Source of the DNA: Pleodorina starrii
Lineage: Eukaryota; Chlorophyta; Chlorophyceae; Chlamydomonadales; Volvocaceae
Direction: 5' to 3'
DNA length: 64,000 nucleotides
Assembly (NCBI GenBank): GCA_030267565.1
Contig: BRXU01000009.1
Location: 1,014,001-1,078,000 of the forward strand
Position numbers and translations under genes: made by a program
The notes under the pieces: generated by a model
What the model saw: only the letters and a program-made list of their open reading frames with translations
Told to the model about the DNA's origin: nothing
Database searches by the model: none
In this document: positions 25,969 through 35,914 of the stretch, piece by piece
How the letters are laid out: each line of letters opens with the position of its first letter
Numbering within the stretch: position 1 is the stretch's first letter

Positions 25969-27012
25969 GTGGCACGACCGCGGCTATTGCGCCACCAGTG
26001 CTCAGACCACGGCGTCCGTCGCATGGCGAATCCTTTTTAGTGCAAGCTTGTGCATCAGTTAACCAGTCCCAGGCTTGGTTGTCGAGTGCTGTGAGCTAAA
26101 GCGCACGGTCGACCCTGAAAACCAAAAACCCTGTGATGTATTATTACACGTTTGTAAACCTAACAGAGAGTCAGTCTCTAAAAGGTTTCAGAAGGCGCAC
26201 AAACAAAGCCAGCTAGTTGCATCGTGACTTCCAGCTTGCGGCGCACACAGTGTTCTAGTACACTATATTCCTGGCAGGGATATCACTGCGTAGAATCGAG
26301 ATTGACTACGGCACAGCAAACCTGCATCACACTGTGACGACTCTGACTTTCGAAGAGACTTTTGTCGTACGATGCCCATCGCGACATCTAGGGCGCTAGG
26401 GTTGCACCCATATTTCATCCTCGTAAGCGGAAGGGAGCCACCCGAATGCAGTGCAGTTTATCGTGGTTGTCTTACCTGCGCACCTAACCTTTTCCCACAC
26501 CCTTCCGCTCGGCTTTCGCACGCTGACAGGGTTCGCGAGACATCTGCCAGGTGCCAGCACTTCTACGCCGACACTGCACTGTTCGTTTGTCCAACGAACA
26601 GCGCACGATGCATGTCGTGTTTCCGCTCGAAGGGGCCGCAGGGTGTGACGGCTTGCATCGGGGACTGGACTATGTTGGAGCGTCATTTTTGCAGTTCACA
26701 CGGCACAAGGGATTTCGCTTGCGCTGCGCTTACCGAATCAGTTGCGAGGCCACCATAGCAACTGGAACAGCTGGAGACGGCTGGAGTCTGTCATCAGAGG
26801 TGTGAAGGAGCCCAGCTCACCGAGGTCGGGTGCTGTCGATTTTGTCTAGGGAATGCGTCTGTTGCAGCTCTCGTCTTGTGTATGGGCTGAAGAAGCGTCA
26901 GGGAAACTTGCGCGGGGTAGGGACGTAGGAGGGTAAGCACTGTGAATGTCCGTTCCCAGTTGCTCTACTTAGGGTAAGCGCGGGTGTTTCCGTTCACGAC
27001 GTGAACGATTGG
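25969..27012. other. Upstream region of the PPR gene, no gene seen
   Basis: AT-richer than the neighbouring genes. The first part should hold the PPR promoter. Open frames here are short (longest about 128 codons) and carry no recognisable motif. Confidence 0.5.
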
Positions 27013-27089
27013 TGACTGTTCGCTGAACGTTTACTGAATGTTCAGCGAACAGTCACGGGGAACGTTCACTGAATGTTCAGTGAACGTTC
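27013..27089. repeat. Two adjacent near-perfect palindromes
   Basis: First hairpin: 15-bp arms TGACTGTTCGCTGAA (27013-27027) and its complement (27041-27055), loop 13 nt. Second: 14-bp arms GAACGTTCACTGAA (27060-27073) and its complement (27076-27089), spacer 2 nt. Related GTTCAGTGAAC-type words recur at about 27525-27605, on the far side of the dispersed repeat copy, so the two clusters may be termini of one mobile element. Confidence 0.8.
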
Positions 27090-27219
27090 GTCAAAGCCAG
27101 GTGGCCGACGTCAATGGTACGTCTTCCAAATACGCAAGCATGGCCGCAGCTGCAGGTGCATCAAACGAAATGCCGGACCCGACGGAATAAATTGTCTGAG
27201 GATGCACGGCCGGCCGATG

Positions 27220-27479
27220 CTTGTCGAGAACCAGCAGCGCCTTGTCAAGATCCATGTTGACTTTATGCAGAACTAGCCGGCAGAGAAACTCATTCGGGAG
27301 TGCCGACCGTGGTGAGGGCCTGGTGCGCTGGTAAGTCGTACTATTTCGCAAAATAGTACAGCACGCATGCTCCAGCGCTGTTCCCGCGCAAATAAAAAGT
27401 ATTCACATAACTGCTTGGCCTTGTATCGGTTCGTTATATGTGCCCCAGCAGCTTGGGTCACTTAGGCAGCTATTCATAA
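27220..27479 (+). repeat. Dispersed repeat, copy 1
   Basis: This 260-bp segment is closely similar, in the same orientation, to 50765-51037. The two share long identical stretches such as those around 27250-27300 and 27390-27430. The minus strand encodes peptide fragments shared with the other copy (RMSFSAG here is the frameshifted counterpart of NEFLCRLVLHK there). A 4-nt length difference near 27306-27327 puts the two halves of the shared frame out of register in this copy. Probably transposon-derived. Confidence 0.85.
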
Positions 27480-27524
27480 GTCAAAAGCACATACGTTATA
27501 TTCGCTTTGCTTGCAGTAAGGGCC

Positions 27525-27605
27525 TGAACGGTGAACGGTGAACCTTCCACGGTGAGCGTTCAGTTCAGGTTCAGTGAACTTTCATTCTCCTTTCAGTGAA
27601 CGACG
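27525..27605. repeat. Second cluster of GTGAAC/GTTCA palindromic words
   Basis: Several short direct and inverted copies of GAACGGTGAACGG, GTTCAGTTCAGG and TTCAGTGAACG. Together with 27013-27089 they bracket the dispersed repeat copy 1. Confidence 0.55.
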
Positions 27606-28406
27606 AAACCCGCGGTTACCCGAGGTACTCCCTCGTTGTTCCCCCAAACCCCCAGCCCGAGAGATGCCCAAAGCAGGCCCCGAATGACCCTTCGCGATGT
27701 CACGGCCGCTGACTTCACGCTAAAGTGGCATACGAGCCAAGTCGCTCCGGAGCTAAGGGGCAGCATTGCGGTGCGCACACCCTGGCCGGCCGCCGGGACG
27801 GCGCTGGCGGCGGGACCGTGCGGTGCACATTACGACAGAGCACGAGCGGCCGTGGAGGCGGTGGCCGTGCAATACAATGCAATGCAATGCGCCAATCCGG
27901 AGACTTGTTAACATGGCTGTCCACATGACTCCTGTCCAGCAGCAGTCGGCACCCGGGGCTCCAGTCAAGAGGTAGAGCCAGCACCGGACGTGCCGAGCGG
28001 GCTGACCAGTGCACCGGAAGCAACCCGGAGCAAGGAAACCTAACAGGGCCCGCAGGCCGGAGCAAGGGGAGACAGAAGCACAGAGACCCCAGATCAGGGG
28101 TAGTGAGCTAGTGACCCATCCGACAAGGGGTTGGTGTCGGCTTCGACAGTCCTGCTGATAGACAGCCAGAGCTTTATATCCGAAATGCCTGCGGCTTCAG
28201 CAATCCGCCCCATGTATAGCATCGCGCTCCGTCTCGGCACTGTGCAACTCTTCCCGCGGGCAAGGGGGGCCCTTGTGGTCAGCGGTGGCAGCGTCAGAGC
28301 GCCAGGAACTTCACCTAACTTCATACCTTTCGCATCACAAAACCCCATTGACTCGTGATGATCGACATTTTTGAAGCACGGCCACAGAGCTACACAGAGG
28401 CATGCC
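27606..28406. other. Intergenic sequence left of the LINE insertion
   Basis: No recognised gene. GC-rich with short frames only. It ends at the left target-site duplication of the LINE. Confidence 0.45.
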
Positions 28407-28418
28407 GACTTAAGTATG
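28407..28418. repeat. Target-site duplication, left
   Basis: GACTTAAGTATG, identical to 29943-29954. It directly abuts the ATG/CAT trinucleotide tail that marks the 3' end of the retrotransposon. Confidence 0.9.
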
Positions 28419-29942
28419 ATGATGATGATGTTACAAGCTTCAGTGAGCTCGTACGGTTCAAACGAACCCGAAGGCTCATGAACCGCCTCAGTCAAGCAAA
28501 AGGAACAAAAAGATAGGATAAAAAAAATCAACCGTAGCAGAAAGGGCATAAAGACACCATAAGACAGATACGTCACAAAAGCGCAACATGACTGAGAAGG
28601 AGTCTCCATCGACTCTACGCGGCGATGCGCTCGCGCCGTAAGCAAAACATGTCATAAACAACCTTTGCAAGACCGCGCTGATCGTCTATTTGCATGACGT
28701 CGCAAACACTCGCTCCCTCCGGTACACCCAGGTCCCAAAGCTTCTGCCGCGCTGACACGAGAGCAGAACACTCCAACAGGAAGTGCTTCTCGTCCTCGAC
28801 GGCACCATTAATGCGACACGCCTTGCACACACGCAACTCCCTGGCTCGATTACTCTCGCTATTAACCGCCAGGTCTGATACGCATAACCGAAAACGGAGA
28901 AGGGCACGGTGGTGCGCCGAGGGAATGTAACCCTCGAACTGCTTCGGCTGCCCCATCCAGTGCTTGTGACGGCACATTTTCACGCCAGGCTTCCTGCCAT
29001 CCGTAACGAAAGAGCCCGGGACGACGGCCAACCTGTCACTGGCCCAATCATCGTTAATGCGCCCCCTAAGAGTGTCCAACAGCGCCTCAACGTCGAGCTT
29101 GCACGTAGAGTACCGTCTAACCCTGGCGTCGATGGTACCCGCCGTCGCATCTTCCGGCCAGTCATGCCTTAAGATATTCAGAGCCCGAATGACCTTAGAC
29201 CCCCAGCCGTCCCCCTGCAAATCCGATTCCAATGCCAGCCGGATCTCGTGACGAAAAACACTGTGGTATATGCTGCTAGTGTTCTCCACCATACTGTTCC
29301 AAAAACGAAACACAGATTCAGCCCAGTACATCTGCAGCGGCATCTGCCCTAGTTCCCTAAACAACAATTGAAGGGGCGGGACGGAAGCTCCGACCAGCTG
29401 CTTCATAAAGGCGATTTGCAGCTTGACCATGCGATCCCGAGTAGCGACCTCAAAATAACAGGAACGCGGTGCCTCGTTAGCCGGGAAACCCCTCTCGAGC
29501 AACGCTAAAACCAAATCAACACCCCACAACTGCGAACCATAAGACAGAACAGAACGGACTTGCGCATTAAAGCATTTCATTCCGACGGATGGTAACAATA
29601 GCCCCTGTCGACGCAACTTGCTAAGCAGGGAAAACATAGCCCGCTGGCCCGCGACGTAGAGTTCGTCAGTGCACGACGCAAAGGAACTATTAGGGCCAAA
29701 ATGTAGCCCGAGATAACGTGCGCGCGGCTTCCAGGTGATGGGCCGGTCCACCGGCAGCCCGTCCTCCAAAACGCGCATAGTAACCAGGCCGTTGATCGCG
29801 TAGAAGTGACTCCTAACCTGATCGCTGGGGTGGAAGAGCAGCAGCTCGCACTTCCTCGCATTAACGGTAAGACCAAACACCTCGGACCACTCCCGCAAAG
29901 CTCTAAGCAAGCTCATCAAACGTCGCTTTGTCGCCGCGAAAA
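28419..29942 (-). mobile_element. 5'-truncated non-LTR (LINE, L1-like) retrotransposon
   Basis: About 1.52 kb on the minus strand, bounded by 12-bp direct repeats (28407-28418 and 29943-29954). The 3' end carries a short (CAT)n tail at about 28419-28430. The 5' end is truncated inside the reverse-transcriptase coding region, as is common for target-primed reverse transcription. One long open frame remains. It lies about 250 bp upstream of the NOC4 start codon, in the opposite orientation. Confidence 0.9.
28615..29942 (-). pseudogene. C-terminal part of LINE reverse transcriptase
   Basis: About 440 codons without a stop, derived from the 3' part of a LINE ORF2. It begins after the catalytic YxDD block would occur and retains the motif-D region (VFGLTVNARKCELLLF), the thumb/connection region (LSYGSQLWGVD) and a C-terminal Cys/His knuckle (CKAC...HFLLEC). 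The apparent Met start at 29964 reads through the target-site duplication and is host sequence, not the native start. With the 5' end missing, no active polymerase is expected. The open frame suggests recent insertion. Confidence 0.88.
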
Positions 29943-29954
29943 GACTTAAGTATG
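29943..29954. repeat. Target-site duplication, right
   Basis: GACTTAAGTATG, a perfect copy of 28407-28418 at the truncated 5' end of the LINE. Confidence 0.9.
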
Positions 29955-30205
29955 GTTTTTTCACGGTTCAGCAGTACGGCGCCCGCTTGCAACGGTCAAC
30001 CGTCGTCACACTTTGACAGTCGAATCAAGCCCTTTGTGCAAGATCGCCCTGATGATGTATTTCTTTGAAGTCCTACACTCCCAATGCAGCTGAAATGGCA
30101 GATGTTTTGCCGGTTCTAATCGACTAGTAACAGTGAAAGCGACCTGAGAAGCAACATATTTCTATTGTGCTTCCTCTGGGAGTTTCTAGGACCTTTGTCG
30201 ACATT

Positions 30206-33200
30206 ATGGCTGAGCTTGGAGCTGTCAACAGCCTTGTTTCGGAACTATTGGCAAACGGCAGCGCAAAAGCAAACAATGCCGCGAAGCTCCTGGCTCTTTT
30301 ATCGACTTGCAAACAGGAGGCAAGTGATAATTGGATTTGAACCCAATTTGACATTGGGAAACAACGCCACGCCGCCGTTCTGCGTGCCGCCGCACACCAT
30401 CACCAGTACCTATAGTGTCCTGCACTGGCCACGCCCCTGCGAATCAAAGACATATGTCGCACGATGTTGGTAACTGGATGTGCATCCCACCCTCCCAAGC
30501 GCTCCTCACGTCGCCCGGCACTCCACTCTTGGCTGTCACCAGGCCGCTCTCAAGGCCGCCATCCAGGGTCTCAAGCAATTCTTCGTAGCGGCGGGGCAGG
30601 ATGGGCTGCTGCTGAGCTCCGGCGGGACGAGCGCCAGGCCGGCGAAGCGCCAGAAGGTGCGCCCCCCGTTGCCTGCCGTGGGCGTGCAGGCTGGCTCTGC
30701 GGGCGCCCCGCCTCAGTGCTTCCCCCCGCCCAGCGGGTCCTTGAAAGCTTTGGCATGGAGGCACCCTCGAATCACCCGCAAGTGCTGCCACCGAACACCA
30801 GCACCGCCAACACTCCGTGGACAGCGCCGCGGCTGGCATCCCCACCGGCAAGCAGCCACCACCGCAGCCGTCCTTACCACCAACCCCCCACCTTCTCCCA
30901 CCGCAGGTCGCTGCCTCCACCGCGGCCACCGACGCCTCCGCAGACGGCCCCGCAGACGCTGAAGCACAGTACCGCGATTGGCTGCACCGCCAGTACGGCA
31001 ACTTCACCAGCCAGCTGCTCTCCCTCGCCACCGGCGCAGCCGACGCATCATCTCAGCGGCAGCGGCAGCCCCCGAAGGCCGCATCTGCTGCTGCTGCTGC
31101 GCCCCTCCCTGCTGCTGCCCCCCGCAGTGCGGGTGTGCAGGTGGTGGCGGCCGCAGCACTGATGGAGTGTGTGCGCAGCGAGCAGGGACCCGGGGTGTTC
31201 TCCGGGGGGCTGTACGGCAGGCTTCTGTCGGGGGTTCTCCTGAGCCCGGCCGTGCGTCCCGAGGTGTTTGCGCTGCTCTTCACCAAGCACCTGCCGCTGG
31301 CGGGTGGGTGGGATTGGATGGGTGGCGGGGCGGGGGTTGGGGGTGGGTTTCGGGGATCTGGTGCGGTGTGTGTGTGTGTACCGTATCAGATTTGCCAGAT
31401 TTGAGTCGTCCCCTCACGATCGACGGAACCTGCCCAAGGCGTTGGAGCGTGCGGCTGCCCGCTTGCGGCCGCCCCCCCGCTCGATGATTCGCTTGGTGCG
31501 GGATCATCATCCGCCTCACTCCCTCAACCCCGCCGCGGCCTGCCCACCCTCTGCCTACCCCTCTCCCTCTCCCTAGATGTGCGCTTCTACACGCTGGCGA
31601 CCATAAAGGCGGTGGCGGCTCGGCACGGCAGCGGCGGGAAGCAGCAGCAGGCCGAGGCGGAGGAGGCGGAGGAGAAGGACGGGGGGGAGGGGAGCGAGGA
31701 GGGTGAGTGGCACAGGCGGCGCGTTGGGCTGAACTCGACTGCTGCGTTGCGGGGTGCGATGGCAAGTTGGTCATTCGGCGTGTTGTTGGGTTTCAGCGCT
31801 TGTTGCGCCGCGCCGCGCCGCGTCCGGCTTGCTAAAGGGAACCGGCATCGACTGCACAACTCGCTTGCGTGCCTGCGTGCCTGGCTGGCTGGCTGGATGT
31901 CGGATCGGAGATGAGTGGGACTGCTGCTTCATTGCACCCGGGGGCTACCCGGGGACGGGCTGTTGCTGTTGCTGTTGCTGTTGTGTGGTGTGGTGTGGTG
32001 TGGTGGCGAGCGACCGGTTGGTCACCGGAGTCACCGGAGTGTGGTGGCTGCGGGTCCGGATGGATGCGTCGCAGGTGCGTCGCGGGCTGCGAAGGCGGCT
32101 GCCGCGGACGCCGTGGCGGCGGCGGATGCAGCAGCGGCAGCGGCGGGCAGCGGCAGCGGCAGCGGCGGCCGCGAGGTCAGCCTGCCGGATCTCGCTCGAA
32201 ACATGTACGACGTGTTGTGTCACGTGGCGGACACGCTGCCGGCGGACACGCGCGAGTGGAGCACGTGGTGCGGTGCCGCGGAGGTACGGCAGGGTACGAC
32301 GTAATTCAATCCGGAAGCTGGGGCATCAAGGGCGGGGTTGCTGACCTGGGCGCGGAGTTCCACGATGTGCCATTAGGCCAATGGCCAGGGGTGTCAGCGT
32401 CAGCGTCAGCGGGACAGAGGAGAAGGACCGCAGGTGCTTCCGTGAACCGTACGGAAAGTGTCGAAGGTGTCGTGTGCGGGGTTCAACATGCCGCTCGGTC
32501 TGCTACTGGCCGCCGACCCCTGGGTTGGTTGGTTGCCTCGGGGACCCTCAGTGCACCACAACTCAGTGCATCCCTCAGTGCACCACAACTCAGTGCATCC
32601 CTCAGTGCACCACAACTTGCTCTGCTCCCGACGACGACGACGCGTATCTCTGCGCTCTGCCTGGTGCCATACCAGTGTTAGGTACCGGGGCCCGCTGACG
32701 GGAACGCAAAACCCTAAAAATCCCTATAGAAGCTGTCCTAAACCCTAAACCCCGCCACCCCCCACTGCAGGTCAACTTGGTGGCTGCGGCCGCTGATAAG
32801 AACGAGTCTGCCCGGCACCGGCGCAAGCGGAAGGAGGAGGAGGAGCGCCAGCAGCAGCGGAGGCAGGGACAGCAGCAGGGGCAGGGGCAGCAGCCGCAAC
32901 AGCAGCGGGTGCAGTGGGCGAACGGCCTGACGCAACGGCGGCTGTACGGGTGAGTCAGTTGGTACGGTACGGTCGTTGGCGGAGCAAGGCACAAGGGCTC
33001 GCGGGCTCGCGTGTGCTTCTGCCACAGCCGCTGACAGCGGGCCCACACGAGCAGAGCAGAGATGCGGCCATCCACATCCCGCTGGCCAGCCACCATTATT
33101 GAATTGCATTGCACTCAAACACAACCCTCCCGGGCCCCCCTGCGCTCCCCTGACTGCCCTCCTCAGCGACGCCTGGCTGGCGCTGCTGGCGCTGCCGCTG

Positions 33201-35449
33201 CCGCCCGACGTGTTGCGCAAGGCGCTGCTGCGCCTGCCCGCCTCCGTCATCCCGCACATGACGGGTCCGCAGCTGCTGGCGGACTTCCTCACGCACTGCC
33301 TCAACCGGGGCGGCCTCACCGGCATGCTGGCGCTCAACGGACTGTTCCTGCTGGTGGGGGTGGCGGGGTGGGGGTGGGGGCGACCTGGGTGTGGGGCGGG
33401 GCAGGAGTGGGTTTCGGGGTGGCCCGTGGGTCGGTGGGTCGGGCTGCACGAGGCTGTTTCTTGGTGGCTCGAGGGAGGGTGGCGGCTGTCTTGCTGGTCG
33501 TGCCGCGGACTCCTACCGACTTCGCTCGCGATGTTTGCGAGCGAGAGCTGCTGCAGCTGCTGCCGAGGTAGCCAAGACCGTGGCTTGTGGTGCTGGTACT
33601 GGACCGTTGTGGTGCTGCGTGGTGGTGGTGGTGGTGGTGGTGGTGCTGCTGCTGCTACCGCATTTCTGGGGCCTTCCTGCGGCCCTGTGCTGCGCTGTTG
33701 TGCCCGTCCCGCCCTGCGCTGCACCGACAGTCCTGCCCTGTCCTGTCCTGTGCCGGCCTCTCCCCTCCTGTCAGGTGACCCGGCACGGTCTGGAGTACCC
33801 GCAGTTCTTCGCCCGCCTGTACCAGCTGCTAGTACCCGAGGTAGGGATAGAGGGGGGGAAGAGGGGGGTGCGTGGGGGCGAGTGGGTTTACCGTAGGTGA
33901 TGAGATGTGCAGTACGGCGCGTCCCCACCCCAGCACGGCGTCTCTCCCATCCCGCTATTTACCATAGCTTCACCGCAGCTACTTCGCCCAAAGAACTCTC
34001 TCCCGCTCCTCCCACCATGTTGGCAAGTACTGCCGAGCAGTGCTTCCCATGTCGGCGCTCGTGTCTGTGTGTCGGATCCGCGCTTTTCCATCCCCAAAGT
34101 GCACACGCATACCCCTCGCCCGCCCGCCCCTGCCCCCCTCCCCTCCTCCGTCCCTCCCCCGCAGGCCTTCGCCGCCCGCAGCCGCGCGCAGTTCTTCCGC
34201 CTGGCCGACATCTTCCTGTCCTCCAGCCTGGTCCCCGCCTACACGGTGGCGGCCTTCGTGAAGCGCTTTGCCCGCCTGGCGCTGGGGGCGCCCCCCGCCG
34301 GCGCCATGATCGCAATCGCCTTAATGCACAACCTGGTGCGCCGACACCCAGCGCTGTCGGTGATGCTACACAACCCAGCAGCGGCTGGCGCGGCTGGCGA
34401 CGACTCCGACGCCGCCGCGAACGGCGGCGCGGAAGCAGCCGGGAAGGGGCCGGCTGTTGGCGAGGAGATGGAGGCTCGGGGGTCGCAGCAGACGGCGGCG
34501 GCGGCGGGATCGGGTCCCGGCGTGGACCCGTACAACGAGGTGGAGGCGGATCCCGCCAAGAGCCGGGCGGTGGAGAGCTCGCTGTGGGAGGTGGAGGCGC
34601 TCCGGAACCACTACTGCCCGCAGGTGGATATGGGGCAGCGGGGTGTGTGCCTGGGGTGTGCCGCGTGGGGGGACTGGGCGGTGTGCGGGGCTGGGATGGG
34701 GGGTGGGTGCACGCCTGGGCGCGGGAGGTGGAGTTCTGAGAGGCAGCCCGAAAGCAGGGTTCCCCGGTGGTGGTGGCGCCGTGGATGCGGTCATGCCGGC
34801 AAGATCTGACCAACGAGTGTTGCTGTTGAGGCCGCCGCCACCGTTGGCAGGTGGCATGGGCCCATGTAGGGCAAGGGCCCGAAGCTAAGTTCTGCTTGCA
34901 GCACATGTGCAACCCGCGCGTTCCTGGGCGTCGTGCCACGGGATGGCAACTGACCCAAACAGTGAACTGATCCACATGTGAGGCACAGATCGAAGGTTGA
35001 TTTGGCCAAGGGGCGCGAGGAAGCGGAGCACTGGCGCTGGCTTGGTCGGGTGCAGAGCTCTGACGGCGGGCCCTCAGCGGCTTACGGGTTGCGGGCGGGC
35101 TTAGCTTGTGGGCTTCACTTGGAAGGCTGCCGTCTTCGAGCAAAGATCTAAAGGCTCCCGCCTTGTCTTGCAGGTTTCGACTTTCTGCGCGGTCCTCGAC
35201 AAGGACCTGACGGACCGCACGAAGACAGCCGAGGTGAACCTCGAGGACCTGCTTGGCACCGCCAAGGGAGAAGGCCAGCAGCCAGGAGGGGCTGGAAGCT
35301 ACAGCGCTCTCATCCACGGCGAGTTGGTCCGCAAATTGCGGAAAGCGCCTATTGCCTTCTACTCCCAGCCGCCGACATCATTGTTCCACGGAAATTTCGA
35401 CGCGGTCGACTGGGCGGGCTGGACCATCAGTTCAGGCGAAGCAAGTTAG
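30206..35449 (+). CDS. NOC4: Nucleolar complex protein 4 (CBF/MAK21 family)
   Basis: A nucleolar factor that with Nop14 supports 40S subunit maturation and export. Exons: 30206-30319, 30543-30656, 30907-31303, 31577-31702, 32075-32283, 32771-32949, 33167-33353, 33775-33840, 34165-34623, 35174-35449. In phase throughout, 708 residues. The N-terminus (MAELGAVNSLVSELLANGS) is helical. The conserved family core begins near residue 380: DAWLALLALPLPPDVLRK, PQLLADFLTHCLNRGG, MLALNGLFLLV, LEYPQFFARLYQLL, then FFRLADIFLSSSLVPAYTVA and FVKRFARLALGAPP. The C-terminal exon ends with ALIHGELVRKLRKAP and a Trp-rich tail. Intron 1 appears to use a GC donor (AG|GCAAGT). Ala/Gln/Glu-rich linkers lie at about 210-380 and 500-580. 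Poly(A) signal TGTAA follows at 35653. Confidence 0.9.
32705..32752. repeat. Short telomere-like CCCTAAA tract
   Basis: Degenerate CCCTAAA/CCCTAAAAA units just before a NOC4 splice acceptor. Too short and irregular to be a telomere; possibly an interstitial remnant or chance. Confidence 0.4.
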
Positions 35450-35652
35450 CAGCATCATTACATTTTTGTCCTTTGTGAGGGTGCGAAAATCGATTATGTG
35501 GGCTTTTCCAAGCAAGGTCTTTGCCTTTCGACTTGGGGTTGACTGAGGTGTGAAGGAACTCTTGCTTCCTGCCGTTTTTTAATTTCCTTCGTAGCCACAG
35601 ATATCCGTGCAGAGCAACAAGCTCACGATGGCGGGCTGCCATTAAAACAGGG

Positions 35653-35657
35653 TGTAA
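35653..35657 (+). terminator. TGTAA polyadenylation signal, NOC4
   Basis: TGTAA lies 204 nt after the NOC4 stop and 258 nt before the next start codon, which is suitable spacing for a poly(A) signal. Confidence 0.65.
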
Positions 35658-35914
35658 CGCGTACGGGTGTGTCGTTCTTCGTCTTGAGCTAGCCCGTTTC
35701 TCCTGGGTACATGAAACATTACTTCTAATACTGTTAGACAGATTACGTACAGTATACAGCGGAGGCCTGTGAAGGCTTCCGGCGGGGTAGGAACGCCTTT
35801 CACGCGCTTGATTAGCAGGTTGTTTAGGGACCCGCCAACCCCTGACCCGCCTGTTTGGCGGTCGCAACAGCGCCATCCACCTATACAGCCAATTATATTG
35901 GTTAAGCAACACCT

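Noticed and set aside
29943..29964. Met start at 29964 as the native start of the reverse transcriptase
   Set aside because: The first codons lie in the target-site duplication and host flank, so this start is accidental.
32705..32752. Telomere or chromosome-fusion signal
   Set aside because: Only a few degenerate CCCTAAA units inside a NOC4 intron; no extended array.
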